Shown: piece by piece, positions 33,734 through 47,650 of the stretch
Numbering within the stretch: position 1 is the stretch's first letter
How the letters are laid out: every line of letters starts with the position of its first letter
Origin: Helicoverpa zea
Lineage: Eukaryota; Arthropoda; Insecta; Lepidoptera; Noctuidae
Direction: 5' to 3'
Assembly (NCBI RefSeq): GCF_022581195.2
Contig: NC_061454.1
Coordinates: forward strand, 124,001 to 188,000
Length of the DNA stretch: 64,000 nucleotides
Position numbers and translations under genes: made by a program
The notes under the pieces: generated by a model
Told to the model about the DNA's origin: nothing
Seen by the model: the letters and a program-made list of their open reading frames with translations, nothing else
Databases searched by the model: none

Positions 33734-36700
33734 GAGGACATGACGGTCGCGCCACCAAGAATCGCTAAACCCTTAAGACGAGCTAACTCAATAGTTGTCT
33801 AATTGATCTGTCAAGCAATTAGCAGGGAGTGAGCGGTGCTGTATTGTTCATTATTCAACAGTCCATTACAGCGGCCCAGCCTTATTGCTGACCAGAGAAT
33901 TAATTCCCGATAAGCTATGTAACGGGAACAGTTCATTTATTTAGTATCGGTTTAGGAGTGGTCGCCGCGGATTAACTCGCCGCCGACGCTAATATTCTAC
34001 ATCCAGTTTTAAAATACTTTTCAGTTTATTTTGAATAACGCTCCGTTTATTAGGGCTTGATGGAATAATTTATACTTTATGGATTAATTTGTAATTCTAT
34101 TTGTGTTAATGTAACTACACAGAATTGATTGTAACGTGCAGGTACACAGGTAACACGGTCTGAAGCTGAATTTCATAAATGCAATTTACAGAGCATAAGC
34201 GTAGCACTTCCCGATGGAGGGATAAATTGAATGTTACCAACAATGTAGAATTTATGAGCGGTATGCGAATGGCTTCATGGATTTTGTGTTCCCGGTATAT
34301 CGGCTCCCGTATATTCCCCATTCACTTATACACTTCGTAATTTAAAGTGAGATTTCTTGAGAGGTGCTTTGTTTATAGCATCTATGAATATTAATATATT
34401 ATTACAAAGCTGAAGGGTTTGTAAGTTTGAACCCGCAAATCTCAGGAACTTCTAGGCAGAGGAAGGGTATAGACTCCTTTTTATCTTTGTGCTAAGTACC
34501 TCTATAGTGTACCTAGTTAGTTAAACTACTAGCTACTTAGCGACATGATATTAGTCAAGTCACGAAATATGTAAGTAGTTTTGATTTGCATCAGTTGTGC
34601 AACTAACAACAATACGTTGTCTCGTCTCCGGAGCACTCAGTCTGGCAACTTTACAATTTATAGCCGACCTGCGAGTGCATACTCGTGCAGCCGCGCGGTT
34701 CTGTCTGCGGCGGGGTGCGGGGGCTGCGGGGTGCGGGGTGCGGGTAATGGACGTGTTTTTGCCAAACTCTCATACATACTGCGGTTATGTGGTTTATTGT
34801 ACGTAAGCGTTGTAATATCAAGTTAATTCGAGTTAAATATTAGCCTTTACATAAAACAAAACAGCAACAAAAACGCTTAAAAATACTTGTGACTAATAAC
34901 ATTACAAGAGTAGCGAAAGATTCTGAGTAAAAAGCTTTTAACAATTTCATCGTTTGGGCAATTTTGTGTAATCTTGATAAAGTATTTACACCCTTAAGTG
35001 ATCATCAAAGCTGAGTTAATGCTCATAGAATTAATTTATATTGTATCCATAGTGTCGTTTGATGAAATTTCACAATTTTACCGTTGACTGGGATTCCGTT
35101 AGCGAGGAATGAATTTTCTTAAATTGTTGTTATGATCGCACTTTGAACGCTTGAGGGCTGAAATGTGCGGGGGTTGGAGTAGGTCAACAAATGTTGTTAC
35201 CGTAATATTTATATGTTAAAAATGTCTTACTAGACCGCTTGTGTGGTTTGACATAGTTTCGTTACATGAGTGACAGTACTACAGTACCTGACGTTTGCAT
35301 ACGACTGGTATTTGTACATACATAACAAATATGTATTTTAGACGTTTCTTAAGACGTAAGACGGGGGCTGGCATAGTTTTATACGCTTATTGCCGTCGTA
35401 ATAATCGCGCAGTCAGCACGCGCTTCGCGACGTGCGTCGGCCGCGTCGCATCGGTCGCACCGGGCAAGCGTCCAAGTGGCTCTCGCGGCCGCTTGGGCAA
35501 TAACATGTCGCGGCTGACGCATGGCGGCCAATAAACACGCGGCTCCTTACTGCGTGCCGGGACATGTGCCACGCATTCACAACTAACTCCACTATCTAGA
35601 TAAGTACCTGAATACACACAATTTGTCATTTCAATAACAAAAACAACCGTAAACATGGACTTTTGTTAGAACAGAATCTGAATAACAAAACTATTCCAAA
35701 ATTAATCCCATGGTCCGTTACAACTCATTACTCGCAATATTTGTGTTCCATTGATATTAATGTGTAACATGGGAATAGCTTAGAAGGCAGTTTCGAATCA
35801 GGAACTATATGAGTATATAGGAGTATCCGTATTAATGAGTGTTTTCCGATATTAGCTCGAGTTTCAACAAACAATACTTAGCCATACATACAGAGCCTCA
35901 TCTAGTCGACATTTGTACAGTCTGTTATGTGAGTGTGTGTGTGTGTGTAACGGTAGACGGCTCGTATCACTGTATTTAGGAACACATTATGTTTGACGAG
36001 GCGATCAAAGAAGAATTTCTCGACGTTTTTACATTAATATTTGGAATTGTACCTACAATAAAGTACGTAATATTTGTAAGGTATATATAAGTGTATCGGT
36101 TCGGCTTAGAAGCTGTTATATTCTTTGGGGCAGTGGGCTGGAAGCTGCGAGGTCAAGATGTCCACTTACGTTGGTCCTGTGTGGGCTTATCAGCGTGAGT
36201 TATGTCTCCTCCCGGCACATCAGTATGCTGGTCGCGCCGCCGATACATCAAGCACAGGCTTCGGCTCCTCGCGATATAATGCCCCCGAGGGGTCCACTCG
36301 CTCCCGTAATCCCTCTACTTTTAAATATACCTTTGTTCGTTGTCTGAGTTACGGTTTTTATTTTATTCTCATATAATATCTACTAAGCGACTTCAAACAT
36401 AAGTTTAACTGATTTGTAAGTAAAAATAACTTTATGCTGATACGAATTCAAATTGATTGTGCTTTGACAGAAATATTTAAAAAAATATACAAGATGAAAG
36501 CAGAACCTTAAAGAAAATCGATCGCATTGCACAGAAATTGGTTATTTGCTGTAGCTCCGTAGCGCGTAGCAACCAATCGCTACAAAGGCCGCTACGGCGT
36601 AGCAACGGCGTAGTCCTATTTGAAATAGCGGAGTATTAAATTCCAAACATTACTTTCGTTTATTTGAACTTTGAACTATAAAATATAAGGATTCAATTCC

Positions 36701-37559
36701 GATACCTTACGATTTCTAAGAAATATGATATTATTAGTTCCAAATCTTCTTATTCCTTAACAGGGTTAAGATAAAATAAAGAATATTGCCTCCGCTAAGG
36801 GTTCTCCGAGGTATTGTTTCACAAAGAATTTATATTACCCACTGATCTTTTAGGTAACACTAGATCTATAAGAAGTATACAATTACGAGAGACACTTGGT
36901 ATACAAATCACGGAGGCTTTATGTGTTAGATATTCATGCGATGTCTAGACACTATAAACTATGTGATATCGAAGAGAAAACAAACTCGGTCATGTCGCTC
37001 TGGGAGTCACGAGTTGAACACAAATAACTAGGATATATCCTCGTACGATGCACATATCCTAACTGTTACATTATTATTTCCAAATTTTTTAAATTATTTA
37101 ATTAAAAACTTATATTATGTCACAATTGGCTAGTTAAGAAGATCAGCACAAGCATGTAACTTCTACTGTTAATGTTGACAAAATAGTTCGACGTAAAGTT
37201 TTAATTCTTAAACAATGAAGAAGTACAAAGTTGTGGGGATTGTTTGCGCACTGATCGCGTCTGAATGGACCGGGTCCCAGTGAGTACCGTGGGAGCTGCG
37301 CCCGCGGCGGCGCGACTGTCTGCCGACACGAGTCATTAATTCCTACTCGCCGGAACACTCGAGCCTCTTTGTTTTCTCAACTGTTCAATTATTAAACCTC
37401 TCAACAACTTATATTAACAGAAACAATAACGAGCAATAATAATTACTCATATTTTCTACTCGTATTTATTAAACGGTAATATTTCTGATTCTTGTTAGTC
37501 TGGTTTCATTTACTAGGTAAACATTATTTCTAATGCTACTGCTCCATCTGTGTTAGCGT
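33734..37559. other. Gene-free stretch
   Basis: No gene or assignable repeat. Contains a GCGGGGTGCGGGG-type tandem patch (about 34708-34745), a CpG-rich patch (about 35400-35540), a TG microsatellite (about 35932-35949), and GTAGC-rich inverted words at about 36550-36615. Frames under 105 codons show no motif. Confidence 0.5.
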
Positions 37560-38060
37560 TAAAGTTAATGTCAATGGCCAACTACACGTTACTTAGGGCA
37601 TTAAAAAAGCGCGTTGGCTACACTTACGCAAAGAGTTAATCCCTCATGAAGTAACGCGTTATCACACATTAAAGAGGTTAATTTTAGACACACAAAATAA
37701 TTCTAGAAACGAAAGCTTTCTCATTTGACCATTCCATTATCGTGCTCGTAAAATGCAGTTACCCCTTAAACAAAGTATCTACACTCGTCCCTGCATGCGT
37801 GCAATGAGATGGCATTAATGTAGTCAACATCACTTAGCGCGTTAAGCTACGTACTAAAACCCTTTGATGTGTCCAAAAAACCGACACCCGAGTATCGCTT
37901 AACGTTTAATGCTATTAATAATGCCATTTGTATAAAATGCCATTAAAACGTTGGCCACATCTGCGTAACGCCAAAATTTTACGCGTTAAGACGCAGGTGG
38001 AGCAGGAGCATAAGAAATACAAATGTTTATGAGTTTTCTTAACGCGTTCATGTGTAAAGC
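37560..38060. repeat. Cluster of ACGCGTTAA-type words, possible eroded MITE
   Basis: GTAACGCGTTATC, TAGCGCGTTAAG, CTTAACGTTTAATG, TACGCGTTAAG and CTTAACGCGTTC occur within about 400 bases. GTTGGCTACACTTACGC and GTTGGCCACATCTGCGTAACGC form a diverged direct pair. The density of one palindromic word family suggests a repeat-derived unit. Termini were not found. Confidence 0.3.
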
Positions 38061-41000
38061 TTGTTTAGTGATGATGAAGCGTACGATTGCTTTTAGTTTA
38101 ATTTGGGTGATTATCCCTTGATCCCTTCTTGTGTCGGGTGAAGACAGTCGGTATGACATTACACCAACATTGCCCTGTGAGCGCAAGGTTCAGGAGCCGC
38201 GCACAGATTTGTCCCGCGGGGGACTGCGATCAATCAGGCCGCGACCGGAGCCCCGGAGCCCCGGGCGCCGCCTCCACCTGCACCCCACTGTAACTACCAC
38301 CTGTCTCACATGAATATACAACGAGCTAACCACTAGCTGTTCCAAAACGCTTTGTATTACTGATGTCTACTTATTTAATTATGTGCCACTTAAATTGAGG
38401 AAAGTTTTAATAACAGTTGATTCGTGTGGTGGGGTAGTGGGGCTGAAAGTATCAATTAGACCACCACAACGTTTAAATAATTTCGTTTTTATGTACTTAC
38501 TGCGTAAGCAAGTTCTTCATATTTTTTTAAACAATAGTGTGTCCGATCCGCAATGATAACTTTACTAACTTGTACTAAGATATTCATTGCCTGGAGCTAT
38601 AACATGAAAGTTAATACGAAAATACCTTCAAAAAGAAAAAGATATAATCTATGATCGCAGAATTTCGGAGTCTTTTTTTGCAGACTTTTGAAAATACATT
38701 TACTGAAACCTTTGTACAATTCTTGGGTCTTTCAAGGGATTCTCGTACATAATGTAGCTTTACACTTTGTTGGGAATGAAATACAGGCGGAGCGCGGCGC
38801 GGCGCGGCGGCTACACGATCAATTATTTGAATGACCGCTCTCGCGCCGCACCGCACCGCACCGCGCGGAGCCGAGCCGCGCCGCCCCGACATCACGGCGA
38901 TTTATGTGTGCCACGCACTTGTACATGTGTAGCAGTTTTCCCTCCCGTGTGGTACACCTTTGTGCTCAAATACTGACAACTGACGACCTTATTCAGGGGA
39001 GCATTCTTTTTCTGCCGCCTTTCTTTATCTCATTTGTAAAGTCAACCTTCCTGTGGTATTATTGTAATGACTCGGCCGGGGTCACGCCGATGACCTGCTC
39101 AAACCCTCATCGGAAGGTAATAGCAGTGTGATGTTATCAGTGAGGACACCTGCCCATACATAATTCATTTTGTGTCGTTGACACTTTTATCTAAGCCCGT
39201 TTATTTAAATGGAATGCTCCGTGTGACGTGTGTTACGTGTGGCGTATTACCGCGAATGAGCGCCACTGTGACATTGAGTGATATGATCGCTCCACAAAAT
39301 ATAAAAGTGGGTACAAATCATTTGGTTTTCAAGGCTTCGGGGACACGTAATAAATCTGAATGAGAACGCAGTCGGATCACACAGAAGACATTTTATTTTA
39401 TTAAACCAGTTCATCGAACCAGCGCCGACAGATATTCCATTCGTATTTCGCCATTTATCTCTCAGCTATTGTTTGCAATTTCATTGATTTTGGACAGTCC
39501 GTTTGTATATCTGTTAGCTATATATCACTATTCATAACACATCTATGACAGTCTGCGAAAATAAATAAAACAAAAAAATGTAACGATAAATAAACTAAAA
39601 TAAGTAGATAATACTCTCAGTTTCCCACAAACGGTAAAATGCGTACGCTCACAGATGCAAAAACAACGCCATTAGTCGTCAATATTGCAGCGACGAAGTT
39701 CCTCTGCGCGACATCGGCCGATATTTGCCAGCAGCCATCAGCCGTCAGCCGCAAGTTATCGGCCGAAGAGTTGCCAGCGTTGATTTATGGCGTTTGTCCG
39801 GTAAACACAAGCCCGGCTTTGCTCGCGGGGTCACAAAAAGTTGACGAATGGCTTCGATACGAGAACTATGCAATCTGTTGTTCTTTATGATGAAATACTT
39901 CACAACTTTAGCACTTTCCGTAGCGTTTCATATTTTTCATTTTGTTTCGTGAAACTAATACCTGTCTAAAGTTTTGAATGTCTTTTTCTCTCTGAATTTC
40001 GAGATTGAATCTACGGTGATATATATTTTTTAATCTTTTGTTGTTCTGAGTAACTTTAAATTATTTAAATACAACATTTTCAAGACCTCACTTTAATGTC
40101 ATGTAATTTACGACAGTGATAAAACAGTTACAAAACATGATCGAGTTAATGTTTATTCAGAGCACAAGCAGGAACAGCTCACGGCAATGTTAACAGAGTA
40201 ACAAAGTCGCATCTGCTGTAATCTCAGCGGAGTGCGACTTGCGAACAAACTGCATAAATCTCAAGTTTGTTATTGTTGTCAGCCGCTGCGACCGCGCTCG
40301 TCCGAGCCGCGCCTGTCCGACTCGAGCCGTCCGCGTCACACCCCACTGAGGAACTTAGCCATGCCGACCGACTCTACAGCTTGTCAGATATTGTCAATGT
40401 AAAGATTCAATCAGGAAGAAAAATGTCAATACATAAACAGATTCGCATGTGAATCCGACCAAAATAACAAATGGACTCACCAAACTACTTTTGTCCCAGA
40501 ATACAGCGTAGTAAAAGGGATACTACGTTATACGCACGGCGCGCGGAACATGGTAACGTGCTCAATAAGTCATGTTCGTGAGGAGTGCGAGCGTCTGCAG
40601 GTACCGGCAGTTCATCATGATGTAACGCGACACGAACAAATCCCGCGCCATCCCGGGACGAATAGAAATTGCTTTCTCACTTGTCAGCCACTGATCAAGG
40701 TATATGTAACCCGGGAATAATATCACGTTTCGTGTGTCGCGCGATGGGAACTGTGTCAGCTATGTAACGCAGAACTCGGAGCTGATGCGTAGGCTTTGTG
40801 TGATGAGGACTTGATGCCGAGCATGTAAGTTTTTCTTATCTCGCAAATGTTCCTCGTTGATTTCTGTCGTGGCTTGACTTAACAGAGAAAAAGTTTTAAG
40901 GAAATACCTATTAATACCAGGTCTTAGAATGAATCGGTAAAAGTGCCATCAAACTTAAATGAACTGTTAAGTTAATTCAGGTTTAGCCTGCCATGTTAGT

Positions 41001-41929
41001 GCGCGGCGCGTTGTACGCATGGGGCGCGTGCATAAAGTAAATAACCACTAGAGAGCGCACTCGCCAATTTCTTCTAAGAACACGACTCACCACTGCGGGC
41101 CGGGGGACGCGGCATAATCCACGGCTACTATTGGTCAGTTCAAGGTCGAGTTGCATGAGTACGCTCAGCAAGGGATTGCTCTCTTTCAATTAAAAAATAT
41201 CGATAAAATGTATTTCATCGTAGTAATTAATACTCAATAAAAATCGTATAAGAATATTTAATAAAAATCAGTCTATTACAAAAAAGAACTCCGTACAAGA
41301 AAATTATTGATTCTTAAAATGTATTAATTAAGTATAAGTTTTTCGAATGAATGTTTTAGGGTCCTGATTGTTTTTGGTAAAAATATTTATTTGTTGGGGA
41401 CCAATTTTCCCCATTGATAGTATATATCCACTTCACTTTTATTTCTGGAATCTTCAAAAATCTTCTTTCGATTACATTAAAAGTAATTTGTGGAGGCACC
41501 AGGAACAGCGGCCTCTAACGTTGCTATGGTCAGTTAATTAACTCATTAGCCAAAATAAAACATATTTTTTAATTAATGTAAATGTACTATTATCGATATC
41601 CACTTCATCCTTAAAGGTGACAGCCCAAATTTCATCGATAGGAATACAAAGGGCAAGAAAGAGATGGACATATTAGAATTTCTTAACGAAAGAAAGGGAC
41701 TTTCCCAAAAGACATCAACGAGCGTGAGCGCGGTTCACCAAACACCAATGTAAATAGACCCCTGTGGTATTTCGTAATATAATTAAATCAACGCCAAATT
41801 TTGGTATTGATACTTGCCAATGCCATCCTTTTCGTAACTAGATGTCCTGGATTGTTTCCCGCACCATTTCATCGCGCATGTAGGCATTTTTTTATTTTTT
41901 ACTAAATAAAATCGGGTATAATTTAGGCG
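38061..41929. other. Gene-free stretch
   Basis: CpG-rich patches at about 38195-38290 and 38790-38890, the second including a GCACC tandem run. Otherwise AT-rich. From about 41340 the sequence becomes strongly A/T-biased, with ATTTTGG/CCAAA words that may belong to the element starting at about 41930. No gene recognised. Confidence 0.45.
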
Positions 41930-42840
41930 GTCACCAAAAATATTTTTAAGACTCTAAGCTGAAGCACCAAATAAAATAAACAACTCCAAAAAAAATAAAT
42001 TGACTTTATTAAAAGGGCACTAAAGTATATAATATTATGATCCAAAAAAAATAAAATAACATCAGAAAAATCGCAAATCTCGCACTCATATTATTTTTGG
42101 TTCCCAAAATGGATTAATGGTCACCAAATTCTATCCAACTAAAAGATTAATATTACCACCAAAAATCAAAGTTAGTGACGAAAACGAATCGCTGCAAAAC
42201 CGACTCCACGTAGTCTTGTCTGCCCTACCCCTAGAGTGCAATTCGAAACCGCGTAGGCGCGGAGGGGCGAGGCGGCCTGCGAGCTGAGGCGCAGGTAGTT
42301 TTAAGGCTCGCCACTGCGGCTGAGGCTGGCCGGCGGAGCCGGCCAGCAAGCCGAAGCTGCGGTGGTGAGCGTGAAAACCATCTGCGACGATAAGCTCGCA
42401 TGGGACCGCCGGAGCCCTGCAGCGCCGGAGCCGTGACAGAAGCCATGCTTGCTGCATGTTGCGTGCTTACATTTTAAACGCACTGAGTTACACACAAATT
42501 CATATAACAATAAATAAGCGACGTACATTTGGGAACCCTAGTATATTATATAATCGGTATTTGGGAAATATTCTAGCGATCGTTAGCTTTTTTAGTCTAA
42601 CAAAAATGACCAAATTAGGAGTCATGGTATTACATAATTGGTAACATCTAAGTAGTGACAATATATAATATTTGGTCTAAAGTGTATTTTAAAGGCGTCC
42701 ATATATTTTTTTAGTAGTCAATAATATGAAAAAATGGTTTTATCTAATAATATTTTTGGAAACGTTATTTGGTGACCATTTATCCATTTTGGTAACCGTT
42801 TAGATTTTTTTTGGTTGTAAAATAGGTACTTTTTTGGGTG
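41930..42840. mobile_element. Non-autonomous repeat with GGTCACCAAA flanks and GC-rich core
   Basis: An AT-rich unit in which GGTCACCAAA occurs near both sides: + orientation at about 41935 and 42119, inverted near 42768, and as a variant (TTTTGGTAACC) at 42790. Between the flanks lies a ~250-bp GC-rich core (about 42215-42465) containing GGCTGGCCGGCGGAGCCGGCCAGC, itself palindromic. The overlapping open frames on the core's minus strand are Arg/Pro/Ala-rich and not credible proteins. The AT-flank plus GC-core structure resembles abundant non-autonomous repeats I recall in Lepidoptera. Class and exact ends unresolved. Confidence 0.5.
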
Positions 42841-45722
42841 GTGTTTAAACACAAGCCAATAAAATCCTTAATAATTTAGCGTGTTCGCAGGTCATAGACT
42901 TGGTCGCTACTAAAGGATCGTACTGATCGTAGCCTTATAGTACGCGCAAAATCGCTAACGTTTGGCGAGCGTCGGGGCACTGTATGCGCAGTCAAGTGGT
43001 TTTATAGTCTTTGGGCGCGTGTGTCCGTTGTACCGTGTCGCACATACGATACATACATATGTGTTTAACGTTTGTTTTTGTAATATTCATGTAGTTTGCG
43101 GTTTGATACGAACTTGATGTAGGAAAGACACGTTTTGTTCTACCAGTATGGCAACCTTAAACTTTTGAATATGAAATCTTATATTTTCATGTCTCTGTTG
43201 TCGTCTATAACGATTTTCTTTAGCGAGCACTTTTATTGTACTTACGGAAACATCCTGTGAGAACTAATATCCAATTCTGTTATTAAAGAAGTTTCTTTAT
43301 AATTCACAAAGCAATAACAGTGAGTAGTAAGTCGCTTCAACAAAATGAAGCAATTTAATAGAAGTCGCGCGTCTGGGCAAACTTCCCGCAGCTGAGTACT
43401 GCACCGACTGCACCGCGCGATGCACTCTGTTTCCTGGGATTTGTAACTTCTGTGTTAGTTGCAATACACTCCGCCAGACAATAGCACTTCTTAGAAACTC
43501 TTAACCTCTGTACTCAGCATCCAAGTGCTGCCTCGCAGTTAACAACTTGCTCTCGAATCATTATTTACGAAAACGTGGAACATTTACAAAGCTCCAACAC
43601 ATTGTAAGTGAACACAGAAGAGCCAATTCTTGATGATGAACCTCCCAATAAAAAAGAGTTCAATAAAGAAAAAAATAAGTATATATTGAGAAAGTTACAG
43701 AGAATGATTGATGACGCCAGAGAGGAATGACACCCGCCGAATGATATTAAAAGGAATTCTGTCAGAGAGGGCACGACGTAATGCGAATCAAATAAATTCA
43801 CACAGCCATGAAATTTAATATAGACTCGTTGGAAATAAACGAAATGGTACAACAAGAGCTCAACCTTTGTGCTGAACACGAGTAAATATGACGTGATGGC
43901 GGAAATTGACGAAAATTACCGAACATTGTCGAGCCGGGCGTTTGCCGGAATGTAAACGGAACTACACATTACATATGCATGGATATTGTTCGCCGGCGTG
44001 CGCCTCGTGACGTGTCAGATTGCAATACTGTCGTGACCTGATAGCCCACCGTCACTACAGGACACAACCCACTCAACAATAAATTATTGCATGAATATAA
44101 TGTGTACATGCAGGGTATACTATGTACTAGATGAAGATATCAGACTTAATTAATTCTTCAACTTTAAAACAAAATGTAAATCAAGAAATGATACATTTTT
44201 AGAACCTCAATTAATTTGAAAACCAAATTCTTTTTTTAGTCAATAAGTACCTCCGCAGCCTCGTGAAACCGATAAGAAAGCAAGCGGCTTCATCTCCATC
44301 TCTGATAGGTAAGTAAATTACCATTTTATTGATTCAGATATCGTTTCGTCAGTTGGTATTATGTTCGGAGAGGACCACTTATTATATTACACTAAAACTC
44401 TCAGACGTTATTAGATCATTTTTGTGAGCCTGGCGAAAATATTCCCTCAAATAGAATTCATAAGTACGTCAAACGCTAGGCAGTGAAAAGACCAGGAGAA
44501 TAATTATAAATATCAGGCAGCATTCGCGACGGTTTGATCCCCTAAACGGAATTTTTTATCAGATCTCATTGAAACGTAGATTACGTTTGTTGCTTTGTAT
44601 TAAAACTGATGGGAATTTATCTCAACATTCCGTTTTAAAGGAGAAAAGTGACGTTATCAAAAACCAATATCGTGAGGGACTCCAGCGCCGGCGAACGAGA
44701 AAAATATTTGGAGTGATCATTTATAACGCGGCTGTATTAGGCGACGCTTTGACGACGTCTCACGCTCGCACACAAACAAACGTCATTTCTGAGGTTCTGC
44801 TCGCGATGTATCAAAATCCTTTATGGAAATGAGCGTTCACTGTTTGTGTTCCTTTGTCTCGCATGCACAGATACAATCATTGCGAATAACAATTTGCTTA
44901 CAATTGTTACTCAAATGTTCAACACAAATATTGTTCTGTTATGCTGAATTCTGTTTCCTTAAAAGAGATGGTGTCTATTATTTTTGTAAGGCCGGAAGGC
45001 AGCCCTGTCATGTGTCCGCCACTATCAATGCGATCCTGGTCTCGGCTCGTGAGACCACATCGCGAGCTGCTCGTATTTATGTCAACACATAAAAGTCAGA
45101 CGTAAGGATATTGTGACGTCATCATTTTCCTAAATCATCATCAGTCCCTTCCGGCCCTTAATGTGGAAACGAAGAATTAAATTCGTTTTACGAGGGGACT
45201 GTTTTACGGGCCGCCGACTTCGCTGACGTGTCTCCAATACTGCCATCGTGATAGGCTTTTATTTGTGCGTCCGCCTCGAGCTTATTATGAAAATCATCTT
45301 GTTTATAGACGTCACGGTAAATACTTGTATTTGCATTTTTCTTCCCAGAAACACCGAGCAAGTAAACACAAGCCATGAATTTAATATCTTACACTATTTA
45401 TCTTCATGCTCTGAATAAATCTATTCAAATCCCAGTGGTGGTGTACAACGCGCAAATGATTACCGCAGAAAATAAATTAGCTTTGCCTCGGTGTATTCGC
45501 AATTGCGGATAAAAATGTAGCGACGTCCGCGGATGATGGATGACCACCCGCCGCCGACACCCGCCATTACGCAGTCGCCTCTAGATCAACTCACCCGGCT
45601 TCACCCGCCTTCACCCGGCATACGAACAACAAACGATTACTTTATACACGGAATTACTAACGTTATTGTCTTCGACGTGATCCTGTTATTGGATTTTATT
45701 AGCAGAAACCAGATTAGAAAAA
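42841..45722. other. Gene-free stretch
   Basis: Mostly AT-rich. CACCCGGCTTCACCCGCCTT tandem-like words occur at about 45585-45625. Frames up to about 104 codons (43565-43879, minus) have no recognisable domain. No repeat family assigned. Confidence 0.5.
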
Positions 45723-46322
45723 TTGCCAACAGCCAGCGTCGGCCGGGGGGAGCCGACCTACGAAAATATCATAATAGCGAGCCTTATCATTAGACGACAT
45801 TGTTTTTATGGAGAGGAAGTAACGTATGATATTGTTCGGAAGCGAGTAGACATAGTCGTAAAACTTGGCGAGATAAAACGATCCAATGTTGGTCAAGTCG
45901 AAGCCAAAATAAACAGACGAGACCTTCGTGTTAAAATACGAGCGGATAACAGACGGACTAGATCATTTAGATTAGCGTTTGTAATAATAAAAGAGGAGCG
46001 ACCACGTCGAGGATTTAAAAGGGCGGGCCCTACTTTTACGAAGGTTTTCTCTCCAAACTCAATTTGGTTCAACGAATTACATATAACTGCGGACAGTGGT
46101 GTTTATTCGCGAGGATCCGCACTCACTTTGACCGTAACATTTTCCACACAAATGCTCCGCAACCGTCTAATGGCCTCAGTTCGATCTGGCGCTAAATTTC
46201 TATCGTTATTGCGTCTGAGGAGATGCCGAGATAAAAGGGTGTGGAGCGGTAATGTGAACACGACAGCTCTCGTAGTGTCGCGAGCGCCGCGAGGAGCGCG
46301 CGATCATACTTTAAACTGTTGA
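45723..46322 (+). CDS. Unrecognised 199-codon open frame
   Basis: The longest open frame not explained by a mobile element. The predicted product is basic (many Arg and Lys) with a hydrophobic short stretch near residues 17-30 and no recognised motif, signal peptide or zinc knuckle. Local G+C is nearer 45% than the AT-rich flanks, which lowers stop-codon frequency and makes a chance frame plausible. There is no partner exon or polyadenylation signal close by. A second open frame (46336-46563) follows immediately on the same strand in another frame. Function not assigned; most likely spurious. Confidence 0.15.
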   Translation: MPTASVGRGEPTYENIIIASLIIRRHCFYGEEVTYDIVRKRVDIVVKLGEIKRSNVGQVEAKINRRDLRVKIRADNRRTRSFRLAFVIIKEERPRRGFKRAGPTFTKVFSPNSIWFNELHITADSGVYSRGSALTLTVTFSTQMLRNRLMASVRSGAKFLSLLRLRRCRDKRVWSGNVNTTALVVSRAPRGARDHTLNC

Positions 46323-47235
46323 CAAGCGTCGGCTCGTGCTGCGGAACTTTGCTCGACGACGCTACGAAGTATGCGCCGCAAGGTCATCGTACAGATTAAG
46401 CGAGCTCGTAAATCTTGATACTAAAAGTTTTGCACCCTGCGGTATAACTATAACCCCGCTGGCTTATTTATACGTCGCGCGAACAAAAGCCTTTGTCTCT
46501 GAACTTATCGGGAGCCTGAAAGAAGAGAAATTCATTACGACGGCTAATAACGACCAGATTTAAACAAGGCACATTTCGGGGCGGGACATCAACCTCCGCC
46601 GGAGTGCCTCCTCCAGCCACGAGCTCGTACTCATTGAATTATACTTAATTATGTTTAAACTTGTAAATCAAACTAGGCTCAAAGTTGTCATAATGACGTT
46701 TGCACAGTTGGGAGCAGTTGAGACGCGCCCCTCACTGCGGCTGCCGGGGCGCCCGGGCGGGCCGCGGCAATACCTCATAAAACTGTCACAAGAAAGTTCA
46801 AAGGCAATGGAACGATTACTGCCAATAATAATTCGTTTTTTGCAGACAGAAACGTTTCGCGTGACATCAAAGGGCGCTCGCATGTCGCGCTGTACTCCAC
46901 AGCTTACTCGCGGGATGTGTATGTTAAATGGTGCGTTCTGACGCCGCGTCGTGCGCAATGCTTTGCTCAATTTATTGATTGATTGGCTGTTATATTAAAA
47001 ACATACATTTGGTGATAAAAAAGATACCTACATTGAATTATTTGGATGTTATTATAATTTCTCATAATTTTCGTTTAGTATATTTTTAATACTTAACATT
47101 GACAATAAGCATGTGATCTACAAAGTGATCATTCGAAGATGTTCAAAGAAGTTTACCGTAATCGTCTGAGTGTTGTAGTGAGCGTCTCGTGCCAGCTACA
47201 ATGTACAGCTTGGCTTTAATCCGGCGATCGTTAGG
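46323..47235. other. Gene-free stretch
   Basis: Contains a GC patch (about 46735-46770) and a TTTTTTGCAG acceptor-like word at about 46834-46843 followed by a 30-codon open stretch. No matching donor or recognisable protein, so no exon is called. Confidence 0.45.
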
Positions 47236-47650
47236 ATATGGGTCATTCTAAGTTAAGAGGTAATTCGTTGTATGAAATGGCGGCACGAGTTTTTTTTATA
47301 TATTTTTACTTAAGTATACATTTTTAAATGTAAACGGCTACGTTGAAAACGTTTACAAAGGGGCCAGTCAATTTTTTGGGTTTATCTCGTTTTATAAGTG
47401 ACCAGGGGAAATACACAATACAGGGGAGAGACAAGGTGTACAGGGGAAGATACTTCATGAACAGGGAAGAGATAAAAAATATAACAAGGTTAATTTTAAG
47501 AATCATCTTTATTTATTTTAATTATGAATTATTTATAATCAGACTTTTCATTTCTTAGCAGTCTTATGTGCTAGGTACAAAACATGAAAAACAATAATAA
47601 AAAGAAACAAAAACAAAAAATTCTCTTTTGAATAACAGTAACTTGAAATA

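Noticed and set aside
42131..42528. Three overlapping minus frames of 71-108 codons
   Set aside because: All lie over the GC-rich core of a repeat and are Arg/Pro/Ala-rich, with no credible protein signature.
46834..46941. Acceptor-like TTTTTTGCAG followed by a 30-codon open stretch
   Set aside because: No donor at the end (it closes with a stop) and no recognisable sequence. Too weak for an exon call.
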